Below are positions 41,567-47,020 of a stretch of DNA of 47,020 nt, one piece after another. Position 1 is the first letter of the stretch. The number at the start of each line of letters is the position of its first letter. The stretch lies in the NCBI GenBank assembly GCA_910584345.1, contig CAJTZX010000031.1, positions 1 through 47,020 of the forward strand, in the 5' to 3' direction. Made by a program: the position numbers and the translations under genes. This DNA is from an uncultured Eubacterium sp. GTDB lineage: Bacteria > Bacillota > Clostridia > Lachnospirales > Lachnospiraceae. The notes below the pieces were generated by a model that was given only the letters and a program-made list of their open reading frames with translations, did not search any database and was not told the origin of the DNA.

Positions 41567-43240
41567 TCAGGTTTCATTTTTTAATAATACAAATGATTCA
41601 TAAGGCTTAAGATCTATGGATGAATTTGTATACGAATTATACATATTTGAAATTAAGCATTCTGCATTTGTAAATTCTTCCGGAATCTGAAAGGAAGTAT
41701 GGTTTTTAGTAAAATTGCAGACTACCAATATTTTTGTTTTTTCCATAGTTCTTGTATATACGTATAATTCTTTATCATTTTTCAATAATAATTCATATTT
41801 CCCGTATACAATTACAGGATATTGTTTTCGCAAAGAAATCAGCTTCTTATAATAATGAAAAATAGAATTTGGATTGGAAGTTTGTAATTTCGCGTTAATT
41901 TTTGTATAATTTGGATTCACTGCAATCCATGGAGTTGCAGTAGAAAATCCTGCATATGTGGTATCGTCCCATTGCATTGGAGTTCTGGCATTATCACGAC
42001 TTTTGAAAATCAGGCATGGCCAGAAAATATCATGAGACAGGCGTCCGCTCTCACACCATTCTTCGTAAGCATGGATACTTTCAATGTCACGGAATTCCTT
42101 TGGACTTTGGAAAGGATAATTTGTCATTCCAAGCTCTTCTCCCTGATAAATATAAGGAGTTCCCTGCATCATATGAAGACAGGTCGCAAGCATTTTTGCA
42201 GAAGCTTCCCAATATTTTGGATCGTCGTTACCAAAGCGTGAAACAGCTCTTGGCTGGTCGTGATTGTCCCAGAACAGGCTGTTCCAGGCTTTATCGTATA
42301 GTTCTGTCTGCCAGCGGGACATAATTTCTTTTAAATTTGTCAAAGGCAGCTTTTGATCTGTCCACTTGCCATATTTACCATCGCTTTCTACATGTTCAAA
42401 TTGAAATACCATGTTTAACTCATTGGAATCCTCTCCGGCATATAGCTTTGCTTGTTCTGGAGTAACACCCGAAGTTTCACCAACGGTCATAATATCGTAT
42501 TTAGATAATACTTGTTCATTCATCTCTTTGAGATATTTGTGTACATTTGGGCCATGTACACAGTAAGGAGCAAAATCTCCATATAAACCGTGAATATCTC
42601 CATCTGGCATTTCTTTTGTTTTGGATATCATACTTATGACATCCATACGGAATCCGTCAATACCTTTGTCACACCACCAAGTCATCATATCAAATACTTC
42701 TTTACGTACATTTGGATTATCCCAGTTGAGATCCGGCTGTTTTTTCGAAAAAAGGTGTAAGTAGTACATTTCGGTATCTTTATCGTATTCCCATGCGGAG
42801 CCGCCAAAACAGGAGCCCCAGTTATTTGGCGGTATGTCTAAAGATTTTCCTTCGCGCCAAATATAGTAATCACGATATTTGCTTTCTTTGGATTTGCGGC
42901 TTTCGATAAACCACTTGTGTTCATCAGAAGTATGATTCACGACAAGATCCATTACGATACGAATATTTCTGGCATGCGCTTCTTTCAGCATTTCATCAAA
43001 ATCTTCCATTGTGCCAAATTCATTCATGATTGACTGGTAATCACTGATATCATAACCGTTGTCATCGTTTGGTGACTGGTATACGGGAGAGAGCCATATG
43101 ACATCAATTCCAAGATATTTTAAATAATCTAATTTGCTTGTAATTCCTTTGATATCTCCAATTCCATCTGCATTGCTGTCCATAAAACTGCGTGGATATA
43201 TTTGATAAATTACGGATTCTTTCCACCATGTTTTTTTCAT
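41567..43240 (-). CDS. GH13 alpha-glucosidase, oligo-1,6-glucosidase type
   Basis: This 557-aa glycoside hydrolase has the (beta/alpha)8 GH13 architecture: YQIYPRSFMDSNADGIGD, DLVVNHTSDEH, GFRMDVIS with nucleophile D200, VGETSG with acid/base E255, and NHDQPR with D328. A C-terminal beta domain follows. Valine directly after the nucleophile is the residue typical of alpha-1,6-acting enzymes (isomaltase type). Two starts are possible; MKKTWW at 43240 keeps a usable spacing from AAAGGA, whereas the ATG at 43252 is too close. Cytoplasmic; likely cleaves isomalto-oligosaccharides. MalL-like; it lies downstream of a GH13 paralogue. Confidence 0.88.
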   Translation of the reverse strand: MKKTWWKESVIYQIYPRSFMDSNADGIGDIKGITSKLDYLKYLGIDVIWLSPVYQSPNDDNGYDISDYQSIMNEFGTMEDFDEMLKEAHARNIRIVMDLVVNHTSDEHKWFIESRKSKESKYRDYYIWREGKSLDIPPNNWGSCFGGSAWEYDKDTEMYYLHLFSKKQPDLNWDNPNVRKEVFDMMTWWCDKGIDGFRMDVISMISKTKEMPDGDIHGLYGDFAPYCVHGPNVHKYLKEMNEQVLSKYDIMTVGETSGVTPEQAKLYAGEDSNELNMVFQFEHVESDGKYGKWTDQKLPLTNLKEIMSRWQTELYDKAWNSLFWDNHDQPRAVSRFGNDDPKYWEASAKMLATCLHMMQGTPYIYQGEELGMTNYPFQSPKEFRDIESIHAYEEWCESGRLSHDIFWPCLIFKSRDNARTPMQWDDTTYAGFSTATPWIAVNPNYTKINAKLQTSNPNSIFHYYKKLISLRKQYPVIVYGKYELLLKNDKELYVYTRTMEKTKILVVCNFTKNHTSFQIPEEFTNAECLISNMYNSYTNSSIDLKPYESFVLLKNET

Positions 43241-43297
43241 AGTTTTTTCCATTCCTTTCTGTGTCTATATTAAAAAATGATTATTATATTGTTATAT

Positions 43298-43422
43298 AGA
43301 TGGCGATTAATTATCGCCATCTGCGCCGAGTACGGCCGCTTTGCGGCATCTACATTTTCGTGCGAGTGTGCATTCCCCGGAGAGTCTATATATCTGGCAA
43401 TTATTTAATGCCAGATATATAG
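43298..43422. repeat. Structured GC-rich intergenic element flanked by inverted repeats
   Basis: Between the two glucosidase genes: inverted repeat AGATGGCGAT/ATCGCCATCT (43298-43322), a core of about 60 bp with clearly higher GC (about 43323-43383, including GGCCGC/GCGGC and CGTGCGAG), then a 14-bp inverted repeat CTATATATCTGGCA with its complement (43386-43399, 43409-43422). It may be a dispersed repeat or a structured RNA in the leader of the downstream gene. Confidence 0.6.
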
Positions 43423-43437
43423 AAACATAATAATTAT

Positions 43438-45105
43438 TTACTGCATTTCTAATATAACTGCCTGATACCCATTTAAAAATAGTTGATTTCCTTCTATTTT
43501 AAAGGAAGAATCATTATTTAATAATACTTTTTTGAAGGCTGACGGAAGTTCGACAGTCTGTTCTTCTTTCTGAAAATTACCAATCACAAGAATATTTTTT
43601 TCTCCTTTACGGTAATATGCCATTAAATTGTGCCTGTCTTCCCAAACAGGTTCTAAGATCCCATATACGATGGTTTCTTTATATTCCTCATTTTTTCGCA
43701 GCGCTATCAATTGTTTATAAAAACTTCTTACAGAATCAGGATCATCCTGTTGAGCAGCGGCATTGATAGTAGTATAATTCGGATTTACTTTCAGCCAAGG
43801 AGTGCCTGTAGTAAAACCGGCATTTGGCTGGTTTGTCCATTGCATTGGGGTTCTGGCATTATCTCTGCTGTATTTGGATACTGCTTTTAATGCTTGCTCT
43901 GGAGAAAGGCCGGCGTTTAAAGCAATCTTGTATTCATCCAGTGTGGAAATATCATCTACTTCATCAATAGAAGTAAAAGGTACATTTTCCATACCAAGTT
44001 CCTGACCCTGATAGATGAACGGAATACCACGAAGCATAAAATTTAAGGCAGCCAGCATTTTTTTACTTTGTGTGAAGCAGTCCCCTTCAGGAATGTAGCG
44101 GCTGACACCACGTGGTTCATCATGATTTTCTATAATATTGGATAAAAAGCCAATGGTTCCAACTTTGGCCTGTGCTTCAAAGCAACATTGTTTATATTCG
44201 TCAGGCGTAATTTGGCGGGCATCATACCAGCCCTTTTCGCTGCCTCCGCAAATGGTTTCATTAAAATCAAACATACTGCAAAAATAGCCGTTTTCTCCTA
44301 TAAAGTCAGCGATTTCTTCTGGTTTTTCATTAAAAACTTCTCCAACAGTGAAGGCATCATAATGCTGAAACGTCCGGTTTCTCATTTCACCTAAAAATTC
44401 TCCGATACCGTGTGCTTCTCTTAACATATTTTCAATACTTGTTAAACCGTCTTCACGGTCTGGTTCATAATTACGGAATGGAAGAGCTTTTTTTATATTG
44501 ATAATTGCATCAATACGAAAGCCTCGAATTCCCTTTTCGAGCCACCAGTTAATATTTTTATATACTTCTTCCCGAAGTTTTGGATTTTCCCAATTTAAAT
44601 CCGGCTGTTTTTTATGAAAAACATGCAGGTATTGTTTATCTGTTCCAGGAAGGTCTTCCCATACAGGTCCACCAAAATAAGAACGCCAATTTGTAGGAAG
44701 TTCATTTTCTTTTTTATCTTTCAGATAAAAGAAATTGCCATATTTTCCGTCAGGGTCCTGACAAGCTTTCTGAAACCATTCATGTTCATCGGAACAATGA
44801 TTGACGACGAGATCCATCAAAATATACATATCGCGTTTTTTCGCTTCTGCGATTAACTGTTCCATATCTTCCATCGTGCCAAAGCGTGGATCAATCTTGT
44901 AATAATCTGAAATATCATAGCCTTCATCGGCAAGTGGAGAACAGTAACATGGAGAAAGCCAGATAATGTCAATGCCAAGGTCATGCAGATAGTCTAATTT
45001 ACTGATAATGCCTGGAATGTCGCCTATGCCGTCTCCGTTTGAATCATAAAAGCTTTTAGGATATATTTGATATGCTGTTTTATCATGCCACCATTTCTTA
45101 ATCAT
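43438..45105 (-). CDS. GH13 alpha-glucosidase paralogue
   Basis: This 555-aa protein has the same GH13 framework: YQIYPKSFYDSNGDGIGDIPG, DLVVNHCSDEH, GFRIDAIINIKK with nucleophile D199, VGEVFNE with acid/base E256, and ENHDEPRG. Alanine follows the nucleophile, which in related enzymes favours alpha-1,4 over alpha-1,6 linkages. Trehalose-6-phosphate hydrolase or dextran glucosidase activity cannot be excluded. The ATG at 45105 lies 7 nt after GGAGG; the GTG at 45111 is too close. It lies 184-197 bp upstream of the other glucosidase gene and next to an AraC regulator. Confidence 0.87.
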   Translation of the reverse strand: MIKKWWHDKTAYQIYPKSFYDSNGDGIGDIPGIISKLDYLHDLGIDIIWLSPCYCSPLADEGYDISDYYKIDPRFGTMEDMEQLIAEAKKRDMYILMDLVVNHCSDEHEWFQKACQDPDGKYGNFFYLKDKKENELPTNWRSYFGGPVWEDLPGTDKQYLHVFHKKQPDLNWENPKLREEVYKNINWWLEKGIRGFRIDAIINIKKALPFRNYEPDREDGLTSIENMLREAHGIGEFLGEMRNRTFQHYDAFTVGEVFNEKPEEIADFIGENGYFCSMFDFNETICGGSEKGWYDARQITPDEYKQCCFEAQAKVGTIGFLSNIIENHDEPRGVSRYIPEGDCFTQSKKMLAALNFMLRGIPFIYQGQELGMENVPFTSIDEVDDISTLDEYKIALNAGLSPEQALKAVSKYSRDNARTPMQWTNQPNAGFTTGTPWLKVNPNYTTINAAAQQDDPDSVRSFYKQLIALRKNEEYKETIVYGILEPVWEDRHNLMAYYRKGEKNILVIGNFQKEEQTVELPSAFKKVLLNNDSSFKIEGNQLFLNGYQAVILEMQ

Positions 45106-45213
45106 AATCACGCCTCCATCAAAATTATTTCTTTCATTATAATGGGCTATTAAAAAAATGTCTTACACTTCTATGATTAAAAAATACGTTATTTTGACAT
45201 TTTCGTTATTTTT

Positions 45214-46116
45214 TTAAATGTAGTTTTTCCTATATTTTAATGGCGTTGTATTCGTATGTTTTCGAAATTCTTTTAAAAAATTTCCTAAGTTGTTAAATCC
45301 GCATTCCAGACTAATTTCCATAATTGTCAATTCTGTTTCTTTTAACAGGTGGATTGCCTGCTTAATTCGATAGTCATTGATATATGACATTGGAGATGAA
45401 CCAATTGCTTTTTTGAAAAAACGGCAAAAATATTGTTCGTTCATATTAACGAGAGATGCGAGGTCATGAATGTATATTTTTTCTTTATAGTTTTCTGTAA
45501 TATAGGTAATGATTTTTTTTATCTCCTCTACGCGCTTATCATAATTTTTTTCAGAGTGAACAAAAAGTTTATGGTCGGATAATAGTGCGAGAATACGAAG
45601 CAGATTGGATTTAATGTACAGCTGATATGTTAAGTGATCGAAAGCGTCATTTTTTGTAACAGGTTGTTCATAGATTCTCATAATATCTATAAAGGAGTCG
45701 CGAATAGGAATAAAACATGGATGTTCCGGCAAAAGACACCTGGGAAATAGCATTTTTCCATGCCGTATCGGTTGAATAAGCTGTACTTGAACAGCATCAT
45801 AACATTCACAGCTTAAAATATCGGAAGAAAAAACGATTGCTTTTTCTTCTGAACTGTTATTATTTTCGATAACGATACTGTGCAGTTCACCGGGATTAAT
45901 AAAGTAAAGACATTCAGAACGAATATAAAACGGCTCCATGTTGATTTCCAGACGAAAATCGCCTTCAAAAAAATAGATCATTTCAATTTCATCGTGCCAG
46001 TGATGTTTAACCATGGTGCCTTGTGTGGCAAAGCATGTTTTGTAGGCAGCAAATGGAAATGTTTTTGTTCCGTGATGACGGAGCTCTTTTAATGTTGGTG
46101 ATTGTGTATAATGCAT
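45214..46116 (-). CDS. AraC family transcriptional regulator
   Basis: This 300-aa protein has an N-terminal cupin-like sensor domain (HHWHDEIEMIYFFEGDF, INPGELHSI) and a C-terminal pair of helix-turn-helix motifs (IYIHDLASLVNMNEQYFCRFFKK; LTIMEISLECGFNNLGNFLKEFRK). The start at 46116 has GGGAGG; the frame extends upstream to 46185 without one. AraC proteins of this layout usually sense a sugar and activate nearby carbohydrate genes; control of the two glucosidases is inferred from proximity and shared strand. Confidence 0.9.
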   Translation of the reverse strand: MHYTQSPTLKELRHHGTKTFPFAAYKTCFATQGTMVKHHWHDEIEMIYFFEGDFRLEINMEPFYIRSECLYFINPGELHSIVIENNNSSEEKAIVFSSDILSCECYDAVQVQLIQPIRHGKMLFPRCLLPEHPCFIPIRDSFIDIMRIYEQPVTKNDAFDHLTYQLYIKSNLLRILALLSDHKLFVHSEKNYDKRVEEIKKIITYITENYKEKIYIHDLASLVNMNEQYFCRFFKKAIGSSPMSYINDYRIKQAIHLLKETELTIMEISLECGFNNLGNFLKEFRKHTNTTPLKYRKNYI

Positions 46117-46270
46117 GTGCGGCCTCCCTGGACATGTGATACTGGTTAATAATATGAAAGTAACATTGGAAAGTATAAAAGTCAAGAAGCGCTGAACAAA
46201 AAAATTATGAAATTTTGTCTGTAAAGCAGAGTTGATACATATATATAGAAGAAATAGTTGTTTGGGTGAA

Positions 46271-46609
46271 ATGATGAATTATTTATGGGGATTTATGATT
46301 ATTTTAGGAATTGTGTATGCTGCGATAACAGGGACATTGCCGGAAGTTACACAGGCGGCTATTGAATCTTCAAAGGAAGCCGTAACGCTTTGTATTACAA
46401 TGATTGGTGTAATGTCATTATGGATGGGGCTGATGCGTATCGCGGAAAAGGGAGGGATTATTCGTAGTGCAGTAAAGTGTTTGAAACCTTTTCTGAGATT
46501 TTTGTTTCCTGGGATTCCAAAGAATCATTTGGCGAATCAGTATATTGCTGAGAATTTTATTGCTAATGTGTTTGGGCTTGGGTGGGCGGCGACTCCGGCG
46601 GGGCTTTGA
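46271..46609 (+). pseudogene. spmA: Spore maturation protein A, truncated
   Basis: The 112-residue product (from MMNYLW) follows SpmA: VTLCITMIGVMSLWMGLMRIAEKGG, LKPFLRFLFPGIP and the conserved GLGWAATPAGL. SpmA is a membrane protein of about 190-200 aa needed, with SpmB, for spore core dehydration in Bacillus and Clostridium. Here the frame stops (TGA) immediately after PAGL, where homologues continue with KAMEEL, and none of the three plus-strand frames downstream resumes SpmA sequence. The ribosome-binding site is weak (GGGTGA). Confidence 0.8.
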
Positions 46610-46854
46610 GTTATTATAATGACAGGTTGAAAAACTTATTGAAAAATCAAGGGTTTCCACCGATTTAGTCCTAATGAAAAAATGTAGTATTGCGTCAAAG
46701 CACTTCTAATTTTTCATTTGGGCGGCGCCGATTCAAAAGAAAATAGGAAGAAATGTCAGTAATGTAACTCAAAGTGGCTAAAAGCTATGAGTTACTGGTT
46801 TTAGTATAGCATAAGGAGGGTAGAAGGTAAACAATTTCATATTGATGATTTAGA

Positions 46855-46915
46855 TAGGACTAAATTAGTGAATGGCAGAAATGCTGTTAAAACTAGCTTA
46901 GTCCTATTTCTTTTT
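46855..46915 (+). terminator. Terminator/attenuator inside the putative element
   Basis: TAGGACTAA (46855-46863) pairs with TTAGTCCTA (46898-46906), with a long internal loop, followed by TTTCTTTTT. It lies just before the next gene. Its left arm can alternatively pair with 46664-46673, so it may be regulated. Confidence 0.5.
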
Positions 46916-46946
46916 ACAAATTCAAAATAATAGGAGGAATGAATTT

Positions 46947-47020
46947 ATGAAGAACAATACAGCGTTAAGTGCAGAGAAAGCGATTATTTTTATCAGCGAT
47001 GCACATGAAAAATTCTACTA
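46947..47020 (+). CDS. DUF6075-like protein, 5' end only
   Basis: ATG at 46947 follows a strong TAGGAGGA. The 24 visible codons read MKNNTALSAEKAIIFISDAH followed by EKFY, and the FIS-x-x-HEKFYY pattern resembles the start of DUF6075 proteins, small proteins common in clostridial integrative elements. The gene runs off the window edge. Function unknown. Confidence 0.5.
   Translation, partial: MKNNTALSAEKAIIFISDAHEKFY

Larger units (their letters stand above)
46610..47020. mobile_element. Probable left end of an integrated mobile element
   Basis: Right after the spmA break the sequence changes character. It contains a hairpin GTAACTCA/TGAGTTAC (46764-46795), a repeated motif TTTAGTCCTA (46664-46673) that is complementary to TAGGACTAAA (46855-46864), an AAGGAGG ribosome-binding-like site (46812-46818) and a gene start resembling an accessory DUF6075 protein. 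The element continues past the window, so its type and recombinase are unknown. Confidence 0.5.

Overview
The window is a chromosome segment from an AT-rich (about one third G+C by eye), spore-forming Firmicute, most likely a Lachnospiraceae member. The evidence is gene content and order: a Firmicute origin region, DUF3881 and DUF4446 proteins beside parAB, the yaaO-yaaR-holB-yaaT-yabB-rsmI cluster, and the sporulation gene spmA. I cannot assign a genus. I see no rRNA, CRISPR array or complete insertion sequence.

The window is built around the replication origin. DnaA boxes flank dnaA on both sides (8769-9081 and 10441-10855). Everything left of the origin (dnaA, dnaN, an S4-domain gene, recF, gyrB, gyrA, fumarase subunits, tRNA-Ser) lies on the minus strand. 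The genes to the right (rpmH, rnpA, yidD, yidC, jag, mnmE, mnmG, rsmG) lie on the plus strand, so both groups are transcribed away from the origin.

From 17.9 to 19.2 kb, two minus-strand genes encode an anchored alpha/beta-hydrolase and a tiny membrane protein with a Na+-decarboxylase-like motif. A 2.6-kb, very AT-rich stretch without intact genes (19240-21818) follows. It carries five parS sites and is the apparent centromere for the adjacent parA-parB. Next come DUF4446 and DUF3881 genes, tRNA-Arg, a large two-TM protein with twenty 9-residue repeats and duplicated C-terminal motifs, tRNA-Lys, a DUF1638 gene, trmB and a D,D-carboxypeptidase gene.

From 31.2 to 39.3 kb there is a divergent possible ArgR-like gene, an AbiE-type two-gene cassette whose toxin-like partner seems to lack the usual catalytic residues, and the Firmicute housekeeping cluster (PLP decarboxylase, yaaR, holB, ricT, yabB, rsmI) without tmk. 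From 39.4 to 46.1 kb the minus strand carries a DUF885 metallopeptidase-like gene, two GH13 alpha-glucosidase paralogues and an AraC regulator.

At the right edge spmA stops abruptly inside its most conserved motif. Unrelated sequence with several hairpins follows, then the start of a DUF6075-like gene. This is probably the boundary of an integrated mobile element that continues beyond the window. The observations most worth following are the spmA junction, the parS region, the degenerate AbiEii partner, the repeat protein, the G9 tract in front of gyrA and the palindromic DnaA-box cluster.
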